A stretch of DNA of 64,000 nucleotides from Bacteroidia bacterium (GCA_030427585.1 JAUIBW010000004.1:62001-126000); one strand, 5' to 3'; counted from the stretch's first letter, positions 17,284 through 25,701 are shown. A program made the numbers and translations. Notes: a model not told the origin generated them from the sequence alone.

Positions 17284-17928
17284 TCATAACGCTATTGACG
17301 TCTTTAAAAGCATTTTAAGCTCACTTAGCATCATCGCAGTCGCTCCCCAGACCACGTAACCGTTTAGTTCAAAGGAAGGTATCTCTATATTCTGTGCATA
17401 AGAAGTAGTCATTTTTTTAAGAACCACATTATCTTCATTAAGAAGTTCTGTTAATGGGATTTCAATAACTTTTGCAACTTCTTCTTTCTGGCGAACAAAA
17501 TCGGGTCTTTTGTCAGAAAATCCTAAAAACGGATGTACCCAAAAATTAGAAGGAGGTATATATACTTTGGTAAGGGATTTAATAACAGTAACGGTATTAG
17601 GCTGTACTCCTACCTCTTCATGAGTCTCTCGTAGTGCTGTCTCTGTATAGTTTATATCATGCATCTCTACTTTTCCTCCAGGCAATGCAATCTGTCCCGA
17701 ATGTACTCCTTCGTATTCGGGTCTTAAAATCAGTACAAGATGAGTTATGGTATCCTTTGGGTAAAAAAACATCATCACTGCAGCATTTCTAGGGTTTCTC
17801 TCTTCAATTTTAAGATGATTCAATGCTTTCATGCGAGCTTCTGGAGCCATAATAAAATGGGAAGATTCTCCCGGTACTGACATTTTTTCTATTTTTGGGA
17901 TTAAATTCTTAAATGTTTCAAATGTCAT
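17284..17928 (-). CDS. NUDIX hydrolase, CoA pyrophosphatase type
   Basis: The 214-residue enzyme is likely to cleave coenzyme A or acyl-CoA to 4'-phosphopantetheine and 3',5'-ADP. The NUDIX box is visible as ALPGGKVEMHD followed by TALRETHEEVGV, with the catalytic RETHEEVG intact. The preceding LRPEYEGVHSGQIALPGGK matches the CoA-pyrophosphatase signature, including SGQIALPGG. Its start codon overlaps the start of the divergent isomerase gene by 7 bp, so the two promoters must lie inside the opposite coding sequences or expression starts further in. The acyltransferase gene follows, which fits a lipid/CoA context. Confidence 0.85.
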   Translation of the reverse strand: MTFETFKNLIPKIEKMSVPGESSHFIMAPEARMKALNHLKIEERNPRNAAVMMFFYPKDTITHLVLILRPEYEGVHSGQIALPGGKVEMHDINYTETALRETHEEVGVQPNTVTVIKSLTKVYIPPSNFWVHPFLGFSDKRPDFVRQKEEVAKVIEIPLTELLNEDNVVLKKMTTSYAQNIEIPSFELNGYVVWGATAMMLSELKMLLKTSIAL

Positions 17929-18680
17929 TTACCAAATCAATTTTATGCTTTTGCGTATCTATTCTCATATTCTCTAGTTGTGAAGATACACATTCTAAGA
18001 AAAATAAACAGAATGTAAAAACAAATACAGATTCAATTTCTGTAAATGACAAAAAGGGAAAAGAGGATACCACAGCAGCGCAGCGTGAAAAAAAATCGAA
18101 TAACGAAAATAAAGATATTGAAGAAGAGCCATTTAGACTCACTAATGATAATCTAGAAGAATTCCTGACTAATTATGGCAAAGAAAACCCAGAAACATTA
18201 GTTAATATAAAAACTATACATGGTGATATCCATATCAAATTATACAAAAAGACACCTATACATAGAGCAAATTTTATCTACCTGGTAAAACAGAAATACT
18301 TTGATGAAACCTTTTTCTATCGTGTTGCCAAAGGTTTTGTGATCCAGGGAGGCAATAGTGATCGTCAACAAATGGCAAACAAACGCCACGAAATTGGAGA
18401 TTATACCATTCCGCAGGAACCTGTAAAAGGTCTAAGACACATTAGAGGTGCTGTTGCTTTATCCAAACAATGGGTAGATAATCCATCAAATCGCTCTACA
18501 CCATTCGAATTTTTTATTGTAATTGCCAAAAATGGAGCTTTTCATCTGGATGGCGAACATACAATTTTTGGAAAAGTTGTAAAAGGAATGGATGTTGCTG
18601 ATAAAATCTCTAATGTCCCTACAGATGGCAGCGAATGGCCAAAAGAAAATATTTTTATAAAAGCTGAAGTGATTAAGTAG
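17922..18680 (+). CDS. Cyclophilin-type peptidyl-prolyl isomerase, lipoprotein
   Basis: With the ATG at 17922 the product has 252 residues. A lipoprotein signal ends in the lipobox IFSSC (near residue 19), followed by a charged, low-complexity linker to about residue 75. The cyclophilin domain runs from about residue 95 to the end: IKTIHGDIHIKLYKKTP, FYRVAKGFVIQGGNSD, and the substrate-pocket segments AVALSKQW and HTIFGKVVKGMDV. It probably assists folding of envelope proteins at the outer or inner membrane. An in-frame ATG at 17913 adds three residues. The start overlaps the NUDIX start divergently. A bidirectional terminator follows. Confidence 0.88.
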   Translation: MSFTKSILCFCVSILIFSSCEDTHSKKNKQNVKTNTDSISVNDKKGKEDTTAAQREKKSNNENKDIEEEPFRLTNDNLEEFLTNYGKENPETLVNIKTIHGDIHIKLYKKTPIHRANFIYLVKQKYFDETFFYRVAKGFVIQGGNSDRQQMANKRHEIGDYTIPQEPVKGLRHIRGAVALSKQWVDNPSNRSTPFEFFIVIAKNGAFHLDGEHTIFGKVVKGMDVADKISNVPTDGSEWPKENIFIKAEVIK

Positions 18681-18708
18681 GTAGTATACAGGCATACGAA
18701 AAAGAAAA

Positions 18709-18732
18709 AAAAGCGGACCTAAGTCCGCTTTT
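18709..18732. terminator. Bidirectional terminator between isomerase and peptide genes
   Basis: A 10-bp stem (18709-18718 with 18723-18732) around CTAA has an A run on the left and a T run on the right, so it can end transcription from both convergent genes. Confidence 0.85.
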
Positions 18733-18738
18733 AAAAAT

Positions 18739-18900
18739 TTAACACGGTGCTGCAATGGTTTCGCATTGACATGTATTACGTGTTCCTACAGCCCACTTTA
18801 CACGTTCTTTATACGGCCCCATAGGATGTGCTAACCCACCTTTTACTTGTGCAATAGTCTTTTTGTTCAATTCTAATTTTTTAAAATTCATTTTTTTCAT
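18739..18900 (-). CDS. GG-leader natural-product (RiPP) precursor peptide
   Basis: A 53-residue reading frame begins ATG at 18900 (MKKMNFKKLELN) and stops at 18739. The N-terminal 22 residues match the Bacteroidota class I lanthipeptide-type leader pattern, KKLELNKKTIAQVKGG, ending in a double glycine. The 31-residue core begins LAHPMG and contains three Cys (two in CQC, one as the last residue) and three Thr but no Ser, so few Thr could be dehydrated. Double-Gly leaders are cut by C39 peptidase-ABC exporters. No LanB/LanC, radical-SAM or C39 gene lies in the window, so modification and export would have to be supplied elsewhere. The stop abuts a bidirectional terminator. Confidence 0.78.
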   Translation of the reverse strand: MKKMNFKKLELNKKTIAQVKGGLAHPMGPYKERVKWAVGTRNTCQCETIAAPC

Positions 18901-19067
18901 GTTATAAAAGTTTTATGATTTATACCATTATATCAACAAGGAAAAAAATTGTTACCCTAAAAAAGATACTATTTTTATAAAAACCCAAAAAAAGGAATAA
19001 ACAAAAGGAGAAATTGGTTTTGCTACATCCTAGGTAAGCTTAAAGTTTATTTCTGGTTATTGAAAAG

Positions 19068-19092
19068 AAAAAGCCCTATCAAAGGGCTTTTT
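19068..19092 (-). terminator. Terminator downstream of the second peptide gene
   Basis: A 10-bp perfect stem (19068-19077 with 19083-19092) carries A and T runs on both sides; it lies 52 bp past the stop codon at 19144 on the minus strand. Confidence 0.8.
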
Positions 19093-19143
19093 ACAGTACA
19101 TTTTAGTACTTATCTATAATTATTTCTGTATGATGTTATCATC

Positions 19144-19332
19144 TTAGAAAGCAGGGCCACAGCCACTATAGTTCAGACACTTTTCAAACTTATCATCATT
19201 TGTAGGGTGTTGTTCATCACAAGCAGCAAATATTACACTACAATCTGTTCTCATTTTTCCACCGCATATACGTTTTTGATTACCTCTAGTTAGTGATTTT
19301 ACACCATTAATTTCTAAAATAGATTTTAACAT
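19144..19332 (-). CDS. GG-leader bacteriocin-like/RiPP precursor peptide
   Basis: The 62-residue product has a second kind of flavobacterial leader, NGVKSLTRGNQKRICGG, ending in a double glycine at residues 24-25. This leader type (L-NGVK-L-K-QK-I-GG) is common in flavobacterial bacteriocin-like precursors and differs from that of the neighbouring peptide. The core of about 37 residues has four Cys (DCS, ACD, KCL, GCG) and ends SGCGPAF; disulfides or thioether links are possible. A cysteine also occurs just before the double glycine. No processing gene is nearby. It has its own terminator, and two palindromes lie upstream. Confidence 0.75.
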   Translation of the reverse strand: MLKSILEINGVKSLTRGNQKRICGGKMRTDCSVIFAACDEQHPTNDDKFEKCLNYSGCGPAF

Positions 19333-19395
19333 GATTATTGTTTTAAAGATTAATTTGTTAGTATTTTTTTTAAAGTCGCTTACAACTTTTACGAC

Positions 19396-19436
19396 TATTT
19401 TCGCGAAAATATTTCATAACACCATAACATGTTATG
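19396..19436. promoter_or_regulatory. Two perfect palindromes upstream of the peptide gene
   Basis: TATTTTCGCGAAAATA (19396-19411) and CATAACATGTTATG (19423-19436) are perfect palindromes of 16 and 14 bp, about 65-105 bp before the peptide start at 19332. Their size and symmetry fit binding sites for dimeric regulators. No regulator gene is adjacent. Confidence 0.5.
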
Positions 19437-19489
19437 TGGTATAAAGATAAGATAACGGCATACTGTATTGAAAGGTATAGTACTAAGTA

Positions 19490-19528
19490 TTTATAAATCT
19501 TAACTTATCAATTTATAAATCTTAACTT
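19490..19528. repeat. 17-bp direct repeat with 22-bp period
   Basis: TTTATAAATCTTAACTT occurs exactly at 19490-19506 and 19512-19528. The spacing is about two helical turns, as for side-by-side binding of a regulator. Confidence 0.6.
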
Positions 19529-19678
19529 CTATTCTTATTATATGCTTATGGGGTATTCAAGACGAAAAAAGGGACTTAGAAAAAGAAAATATTTTTATGA
19601 AAGTTTAAACATGATAATTAAAGTGCTTTAATAGTAAAAGAGACTAAAAAGGAGACCTAAGCTCTAATTGTTAGTCAC

Positions 19679-19740
19679 AGCCTGTCAAAGACTAATTAAT
19701 GATCAGTACTATAAAAACTTCGACAGGCTCAGTTTGACAT
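19679..19740. repeat. Inverted repeat related to the common flavobacterial 'CTTCGACAGGCTCAG' element
   Basis: AGCCTGTCAAAG (19679-19690) pairs with CTTCGACAGGCT (19719-19730) with one mismatch and a 28-nt loop. The right arm continues CAGTTTGACA and resembles a dispersed intergenic sequence seen in many flavobacterial genomes. It lies just after the 3' end of the gene at 19764 and may help end that transcript. Confidence 0.5.
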
Positions 19741-19763
19741 TGAAATTCTACTTTTCAAACAGT

Positions 19764-20447
19764 CTATTTATCCTGATCGGTATCGATACGAGCTACGGTT
19801 TTATAGGGGGTACTGTACAGATCCCGCTTCGCGGGCTGATCTTCAAACACGATATCGGCTGCTGCACTAATTTTACGCAATAGGGCATACAGATCATTTA
19901 AGCGTTCTACCCTACCTGCCGTATCTACAGCCCGTGTTCCTTTTTTTTGTTCCTGCTCTTTATTGGCAGTTCGCAATAGTTCAGACAGGACTTCTACCTG
20001 CTGCAATAAGTCTTTTGATGCGCCTGCGGTTTCTAGTTCTGCCTGGTACTGCCCAATGGTATCTTTTAATCCTTCCATATGCTGGATCATTTTTACCTGG
20101 TTATCCCTTATTTTAGAAAACCGGCCTATCCCAAATTGTTTCTGTATGGCTTTTTTATCAGGAAATGCGTCAAGTACCCAATATTTTAATCGCCTATGAT
20201 AGCCATAGCAAGCTTGCATGGCTTTTTCTACAGCTTCAGTCTTTTTACGCAACTGTGTGCGGTTAAGTGTGTCTCCTCCTTCCAAAAAGGCTTCATCCAC
20301 CTGTTTTTGCACGTTTTCCAAAAAATCCTGATTCAGTTTTTTATCAAATGAAGAAAATACTGCTATATCCTGCTTTAAGTGTTCTGCAACGGTATCGCCC
20401 CATTCTAACAGTACCGTATCACCAAACGGGTAATCTCGTTTTGACAT
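19764..20447 (-). CDS. Helical protein of unknown function
   Basis: The 227-residue protein has no signal peptide or membrane segment. Almost the whole length is predicted by eye to be amphipathic helix, with coiled-coil-like stretches (VQKQVDEAFLEGG, EVLSELLRTANKEQEQKKG). The end reads ADIVFEDQPAKRDLYSTP. I have seen similar endings in uncharacterised Bacteroidota proteins but cannot name a domain. Its GC content and codon use look higher than the neighbours (many GC-ending codons), which may signal transfer. It lies directly downstream of the 21-bp repeat array at 20561-20938. A DUF6261-like gene at 49318 has the same arrangement with another array. Confidence 0.65.
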   Translation of the reverse strand: MSKRDYPFGDTVLLEWGDTVAEHLKQDIAVFSSFDKKLNQDFLENVQKQVDEAFLEGGDTLNRTQLRKKTEAVEKAMQACYGYHRRLKYWVLDAFPDKKAIQKQFGIGRFSKIRDNQVKMIQHMEGLKDTIGQYQAELETAGASKDLLQQVEVLSELLRTANKEQEQKKGTRAVDTAGRVERLNDLYALLRKISAAADIVFEDQPAKRDLYSTPYKTVARIDTDQDK

Positions 20448-20560
20448 TTTATTTATATTTAAGTGGTTAATAATTACTTATTTACAAATATATAAATTTT
20501 GATACGGTTTGAAATTTTCCTTCGACGAGAGAAATACAAGAGGTTGGGTATACTACACGA

Positions 20561-20938
20561 TATTTCTATAAGGTTTAGTAATATTTCTATAACTCACAGT
20601 AGTGTTTCCACAATCTTTAGTAGAACTTCTGCAACTCGCAGTAACATTTCTACAATCTTTAGTAAAACTTCTGCAACTCGCAGTAGTATTTCCACAATCT
20701 TTAGTAGAACTTCTGAAACTCGCAGTAACATTTCCACAATCCTTAGTAAAACTTCCGTAACTCACAGTAATATTTCCACAATCTTTAGTAGAACTTCCAC
20801 AACTTGCAGTAATGTTTTCACAATTTACAGTAGCATCTTCACAATGTTTAGTTATATTTTCACAATTCACAGTAATATATTCACACCCTATAGCTGTACT
20901 CTCACAATCTATAGTAGTATTTCTAGAATACATAGTAA
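20561..20938. repeat. Tandem array of eighteen 21-bp units (array 2)
   Basis: Eighteen units of exactly 21 bp run without phase change. Odd and even units differ in the middle: one type contains TTTCCACAATCTTTAGTA, the other CTTCTGCAACTCGCAGTA, so there is a 42-bp higher-order unit in the first two thirds. Units decay towards the right end. The array is open in several frames on both strands (7-residue repeats such as STIFSRT on plus and STKDCGN on minus), because a 21-mer without stops stays open. There are no unique spacers. It begins 114 bp upstream of the gene at 19764-20447. Confidence 0.85.
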
Positions 20939-21123
20939 GTCTTTTGTAGTATAGAAAAGTATTACTATAATGTATCAAGATTTTTTATAGCATTTATTAT
21001 ACATATAGAAATTAATAATGATATAAAAATATTAATTCTGAATGGTTTTTTAGAGTAGCTTCTCAATTTTAGCCTGTTATGGGATAAATCGAAGGGCTCG
21101 ACCTGGCTCCTGACTCCCGACTT

Positions 21124-21840
21124 CTACAACTTCTGCGTATAATAATTATAATCTGCGATGACTCGATCTACGAATTGTAATGGTTTTTCTTGTGGAGTAA
21201 CATCCATCAAAGCACTTACTTTTTTAGAAAGTTCGAAAATGATATTATGATCTGCATCTCGTCTTGCTTCGGTATAAATCATTTTTATTTTACGCATCTC
21301 TGCATCACTAAAAACAGTAACCTGAGGATACATGGCCACATAGTCTTCTGGGATATCGACCAATATGGTTTGACTAAATCGTACACGTTGCCGCTCACTA
21401 ATCACAGTGGTACCTGCTGCCATATCTCCCAGGCGCTGCCCTTTACCATTTAATAAAATGGTGACAACGGCAACACTGCCAAATGCCAAAGTAATATCTA
21501 ACAAACGAAGTAACCATCGCACCAAGTAGTTCGAAAAAGCAGGTCTTGCTCCATCCATACGGGCCACTTTTATCTTCATCGTTGCTTTACCAGGGGTCTT
21601 ACCATCCCAAAAGGTTTCCCATAGTATAAAATATAAGAATACCGGTAGACTTACAATTAACCAAAAAGCCCACTCGTCTCCATAATCAAGACGTAATGCC
21701 CCAATTATAAATACAGCAATGATAAAATATGCTATGATAATCAAAAGATCAATAAGATACGCCAGAATACGCTCCCCTATCCCAGCAGCATTTTGCTGTA
21801 TACTAACATTTTGAGCAGTTTCTATTTGAAAATTATCCAT
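21124..21840 (-). CDS. RDD family membrane protein
   Basis: The 238-residue protein has an RDD domain at about residues 18-150, with ERILAYLIDLLIIIAYF, transmembrane helices at about residues 27-50, 60-80 and 110-130, and the conserved loop WDGKTPGKATMKIKV. A cytoplasmic C-terminal half of about 90 residues contains YVAMYPQVTVFSDAEMRKIK. RDD proteins are of unclear function; some take part in ion exchange. In Bacteroidota this gene sits next to the SpoIIM/DUF4129/MoxR/DUF58 set, as it does here, divergently with 36 bp between start codons. Confidence 0.88.
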   Translation of the reverse strand: MDNFQIETAQNVSIQQNAAGIGERILAYLIDLLIIIAYFIIAVFIIGALRLDYGDEWAFWLIVSLPVFLYFILWETFWDGKTPGKATMKIKVARMDGARPAFSNYLVRWLLRLLDITLAFGSVAVVTILLNGKGQRLGDMAAGTTVISERQRVRFSQTILVDIPEDYVAMYPQVTVFSDAEMRKIKMIYTEARRDADHNIIFELSKKVSALMDVTPQEKPLQFVDRVIADYNYYTQKL

Positions 21841-21876
21841 TAATTATGTTTCTTTGAGCCTCTTAATCTTTGATAT

Positions 21877-22839
21877 ATGCGTGAGGCGGCTTTTGTGAAG
21901 CAAAATAAAGATAAATGGTTAAAATTTGAAAGTGTTCTGGTTAATAATGCTCAAATCACCCCAGATGAGCTTTCTAATTTATATATAGAGATAACTGATC
22001 ACCTTAGTTATGCCCAGACATTTTATCCTAATAGTCAAACCCTTAATTACTTAAATGGTTTGGCATCTAGTGCTCATCAAAAAATCTATAAAACAAAAAA
22101 AGAGAAAAAAAATCGATTGTATTCTTTCTGGATTAAAGAATTTCCTTTAGAATTCTATCAATATCAAAAACACTTACTTATCGCATTTCTCATTTCTGTT
22201 TTATTTACAGCTATAGGAGCATATTCTTCTGCAACAGATGGGGCTTTTGTAAGATCGATCTTAGGTGATGGGTATGTAAATATGACCTTAGAAAATATTG
22301 CTAACGAAGATCCCATGGCCGTATACAAACAAATGGGAGAAACCAATATGTTTTTGGGGATAACTTTAAATAACATCAAAGTAGCTCTTAATTGTTTTAT
22401 TCTGGGAGTACTATTCGGGATAGGAACTATATATATGCTGATGCAAAATTTTATAATGCTAGGCTCTTTTCAGTATTTTTTCTACGAGAAAGGATTACTT
22501 TGGGAAAGTGCCCGAACGATATGGATTCATGGTACGATTGAAATTTCTGTGATTATTATTGCAGGATGTGCAGGTCTGGTTGTAGGAAATTCTATTTTGT
22601 TTCCAAAAACGTATACTCGACTTACTTCTTTTGTTAAAGGAATTAAAGCTGGGTTAAAAATTGTGATTAGCACAGTTCCCTTTTTTATATTAGCAGGGTT
22701 TTTAGAAGGGTTTGTGACCAGACATACCGAAATGCCAGATTGGCTGGCTATTTTAATCATATCTGGATCGCTAGCTCTCATCTTGTTTTATTATGTAATT
22801 TACCCAAGACAACTTTATAACAGACTAAAAAATGAATAA
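21877..22839 (+). CDS. SpoIIM-like membrane protein (stage II sporulation protein M family)
   Basis: The 320-residue protein starts with a soluble helical segment (EAAFVKQNKDKWLKFESVL) and then has about five transmembrane helices from residue 100 onward. The DUF95/SpoIIM region includes FLGITLNNIKVALNCFILG and ARTIWIHGTIEISVIIIAG, which carry conserved polar residues within the membrane. The organism does not look like a sporulator; the family is widespread in Bacteroidota within this cluster. It opens a six-gene operon; its stop overlaps the next start by 8 bp. The exact role of the complex is unknown. Confidence 0.88.
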   Translation: MREAAFVKQNKDKWLKFESVLVNNAQITPDELSNLYIEITDHLSYAQTFYPNSQTLNYLNGLASSAHQKIYKTKKEKKNRLYSFWIKEFPLEFYQYQKHLLIAFLISVLFTAIGAYSSATDGAFVRSILGDGYVNMTLENIANEDPMAVYKQMGETNMFLGITLNNIKVALNCFILGVLFGIGTIYMLMQNFIMLGSFQYFFYEKGLLWESARTIWIHGTIEISVIIIAGCAGLVVGNSILFPKTYTRLTSFVKGIKAGLKIVISTVPFFILAGFLEGFVTRHTEMPDWLAILIISGSLALILFYYVIYPRQLYNRLKNE

Positions 22840-23704
22840 CAACTACATAGAATTTAAGAAAAAAAGAGAATTAGGAGATATCCTAACAGATACTTTTGCT
22901 TTTATACGACAAAATGGTAAATCATTGCTTTCTGTTTTGTTAAAAACTTCGGGAATCCCTTTTATATTACTCTTACTCGCCTCTGCATATTATACACATT
23001 CTTCTGCCAATATTTTTGATCCGGTGAGTATTAGAAATGGAGGAATGTATAATTCGGGAACCCTTATTATTGCTCTTTTTGCAATGCTGGCAACCTTACT
23101 CGTATTTTATGCATTACTTTTTGGTACCGTTTTGCACTATATTAAAAACTATATTGATAATAAAGGTAATGTCGACCTTGAAGTTGTAGTACAAGGAGTA
23201 AAAAAAGATTTCGGAAATATTATTGGGCTAGGAATTCTTTCGGGATTGATAACTTTTTTTGGTTTTATGCTTTGTGTTATTCCTGGTATCTATTTGTACG
23301 TCCCTATGAGCTTGGTTTTTTCAATTCTGGTATTTAGGGGCACCAGTATTTCTGATGCGATCAATGATAGTTTCTTACTCATAAAAAACGAATGGTGGAT
23401 CACCTTTGCCACTCTTTTTATTATAGCGATACTTATAGGAGTAATAGGCTTTGTATTTTCTATTCCTGCAGTGATCTATACATTTACCAAATCGTTTACT
23501 GCTGCTTCAGAAGGGTCTTTGGCCGATCCATCTACTATGGTCGATTGGGTTTTTATTGCCTTAAATATGCTATCATCGGCGGCTCAATATATACTATATA
23601 TTATCACTGCAATTTCTACTGCTTTTATATATTATAATTTGAATGAAAGAAAACATGCTACAGGCGCATTAGAACAAATTGATTCTTTAGGTAAATCAGA
23701 ATAA
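22832..23704 (+). CDS. Polytopic membrane protein of the SpoIIM/MoxR cluster
   Basis: This 290-residue protein begins with a cytoplasmic segment (YIEFKKKRELGDILTDTF), followed by about six hydrophobic helices. It resembles the membrane domain of glycerophosphodiester-phosphodiesterase-like/DUF975-type proteins, with the phrases LGILSGLITFFGFMLCVIPG and IPGIYLYVPMSLVFSILV. No catalytic domain is present. It overlaps the SpoIIM gene by 8 bp and is followed at 2 bp by the DUF4129 gene, so the genes are translationally coupled. A structural or transport role in the envelope complex is inference. Confidence 0.72.
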   Translation: MNNNYIEFKKKRELGDILTDTFAFIRQNGKSLLSVLLKTSGIPFILLLLASAYYTHSSANIFDPVSIRNGGMYNSGTLIIALFAMLATLLVFYALLFGTVLHYIKNYIDNKGNVDLEVVVQGVKKDFGNIIGLGILSGLITFFGFMLCVIPGIYLYVPMSLVFSILVFRGTSISDAINDSFLLIKNEWWITFATLFIIAILIGVIGFVFSIPAVIYTFTKSFTAASEGSLADPSTMVDWVFIALNMLSSAAQYILYIITAISTAFIYYNLNERKHATGALEQIDSLGKSE

Positions 23705-23705
23705 A

Positions 23706-24455
23706 TTGAAAATTCTTTGCTACGTCTTATTTTTTGTGCCGCTCTTCTTATCAGCAAGAGTTCAGGATAGTACGGCTATATCTGATCCCCAGGAGTTAGT
23801 TTATGATCTCGACTCTCAGCAAAAAGCACCACAGTTTGATCATCAAAAAATAGAGGAGTTTAAAACGCAAGATGATTTTGATTATACCGAATATCAACAA
23901 CCCGATAACTGGTGGACGCAGTTTAAAAACTGGGTAGCTCAACTCTGGCGTCAATTTATCTCCTGGCTATTTGGCACAGAAGAAGTAACGGGATTCTGGG
24001 CAGTAATTTTTAGACTACTCCCCTATCTTTTAATTGTAGGTGTGTTATTCTTATTAGGTTGGTTGTTTATGAAAGTAAATCCATCGGATATGCTTCTTGA
24101 AAAACAAATTCCTCCGCAGATAGAACTTACAGAAGACGAAGATATTATTCAAAATCAAGATATCCAACAATTGATTGATCAGGCCTTACAGCATAAAAAT
24201 TATAGACTGGCAATTCGGTATTATTATCTGTTTGTACTAAAAAAATTATCTGATGTAGAACTAATTGAATGGGAAGCTCAAAAAACTAATACCGACTATA
24301 TCAATGAGTTAGTAGACGACTCGGTACAACATCAATTTAAATCCATCACCAAATTATACGATTTTATCTGGTATGGTAGTTTTGAGGTTAATGAAAAATT
24401 ATACCAGAAAGCTGAAAAAGAGTTTACTTCTATAACCCATCTTATCCAACGTTAA
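23706..24455 (+). CDS. DUF4129 domain protein
   Basis: The 249-residue protein uses a TTG start (23706), immediately followed by a good signal peptide (KILCYVLFFVPLFLSARVQ). A proline/acid-rich periplasmic segment follows, one transmembrane helix at about residues 100-120 (LLPYLLIVGVLFLLGWLF), and a C-terminal DUF4129 domain (LIDQALQHKNYRLAIRYYYL, ITKLYDFIWYGSFEV). DUF4129 is a cytoplasmic helical domain often fused to transglutaminase-like proteins. Here it partners with the MoxR/DUF58 genes in the same operon. Confidence 0.82.
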   Translation: MKILCYVLFFVPLFLSARVQDSTAISDPQELVYDLDSQQKAPQFDHQKIEEFKTQDDFDYTEYQQPDNWWTQFKNWVAQLWRQFISWLFGTEEVTGFWAVIFRLLPYLLIVGVLFLLGWLFMKVNPSDMLLEKQIPPQIELTEDEDIIQNQDIQQLIDQALQHKNYRLAIRYYYLFVLKKLSDVELIEWEAQKTNTDYINELVDDSVQHQFKSITKLYDFIWYGSFEVNEKLYQKAEKEFTSITHLIQR

Positions 24456-24459
24456 TGTG

Positions 24460-25671
24460 ATGACCAAAAGTTCTAAAATAGTAATCGTCGTCATTATAGT
24501 AGCCATTGGTATACTTACTTTTATAGAAGCTAGTGAGCCCGAACCTGTAAACTGGTATCCCAGTTATGCAAAGACCGATAAAATTCCTTTGGGTTCTTTT
24601 GTATCTTATAACTTAATAAAAGAATCTTTTGATACTAAAAGATTACAAGATATAAACCAACCTCCTTACGAATTTCTTAACGATAATGATTCTGTATCGG
24701 GAACCTACTTTTTTATTAATGGATCGATCAGCTTTGATAAAAATGAGCTAAATACCCTATTAAAATGGGTTGAAAACGGAAACACATTATTTGTATCGGC
24801 AAAAACTATAGAAAATCGATTATTAGATACTCTTAATGTTGAAATAGATAACCTTATATCTATAGATAATATATCTACTAAACCTCTTGTTGAGTTGGTT
24901 AATAAAGAGCTGAAAACACCGTCTCCTTTTTTATATAATCAAGATATTTATAATCCGTATTTTAATGAATTAGATACGATAAATACTACTATTTTAGGAG
25001 TTACACAATTATATAATGATACATTAAAGATCAAAGATCCAAAAGTAAACTATATACAACAATCTTTTGGCAAAGGAAAAGTCTTATTACATACTTTCCC
25101 AGAGGCCTTTGGGAATTATTTTATGCTAACAGACAAGAACTATCAATATACTCAAAACCTTTTGGCCTATATAAATCCCAATCAAAAAATACTATGGGAT
25201 AATTATTATAAGTCAGGAAAAACATTTTATACCTCTCCGCTTTTCTTACTTTTAAATAATCGCTATCTCAAATGGGCATACTACTTTGTGCTTATTGGAG
25301 TAGTCCTTTTTGTAATTTTTGAAGGAAAACGAAAACAACGTAGTATTCCGATTATAGAACCTTTAAAAAATCAGACCTTATCTTTTACAAAGACGATTAG
25401 CGGAATGTATTTTGAAAAAGGGAAACATAAAGAAATTGCTACTAAGCAAAACCTGCTATTTTTGGATTATGTACGTAACGTGCTTAGAATTCCGACAAAT
25501 GAGCTCGATGAAAAAACAATAATCAATATTGCTGCCAGAAGTAATAATAGTATAGAGGATACCAAAATACTATTTAAATATTTTGATGAACTGAATAAAA
25601 AAGTAAAAATCGAAAAAGAAGATGTATTAAAGCTTTATGAATTAATAAACACATTTAAAAGCCGATCTTAA
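24460..25671 (+). CDS. DUF4350 domain protein
   Basis: With the ATG at 24460 the product has 403 residues (a GTG directly before it, at 24457, is the alternative start). An N-terminal membrane anchor (IVIVVIIVAIGILTFI) is followed by a DUF4350 domain at about residues 45-215, a GATase1-like fold without obvious catalytic residues (FSLKWVENG-like segments; visible LLKWVENGNTLFVSA and GKGKVLLHTFPEAF). A second transmembrane helix lies at about residue 275, and a cytoplasmic C-terminal tail follows. DUF4350 proteins accompany MoxR and DUF58 genes in many Bacteroidota; the operon position agrees. Confidence 0.82.
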   Translation: MTKSSKIVIVVIIVAIGILTFIEASEPEPVNWYPSYAKTDKIPLGSFVSYNLIKESFDTKRLQDINQPPYEFLNDNDSVSGTYFFINGSISFDKNELNTLLKWVENGNTLFVSAKTIENRLLDTLNVEIDNLISIDNISTKPLVELVNKELKTPSPFLYNQDIYNPYFNELDTINTTILGVTQLYNDTLKIKDPKVNYIQQSFGKGKVLLHTFPEAFGNYFMLTDKNYQYTQNLLAYINPNQKILWDNYYKSGKTFYTSPLFLLLNNRYLKWAYYFVLIGVVLFVIFEGKRKQRSIPIIEPLKNQTLSFTKTISGMYFEKGKHKEIATKQNLLFLDYVRNVLRIPTNELDEKTIINIAARSNNSIEDTKILFKYFDELNKKVKIEKEDVLKLYELINTFKSRS

Positions 25672-25701
25672 AAAACGATATATCATTTAAACGAATCATA
25701 A

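Noticed and set aside
20561..20938. CRISPR array
   Set aside because: No unique spacers; the units are contiguous, degenerate 21-mers, and no cas genes occur in the window.
20499..20978. Open frames on both strands through array 2 (7-residue repeats)
   Set aside because: A stop-free 21-mer repeated in phase stays open in several frames; no signal, domain or start context supports translation.
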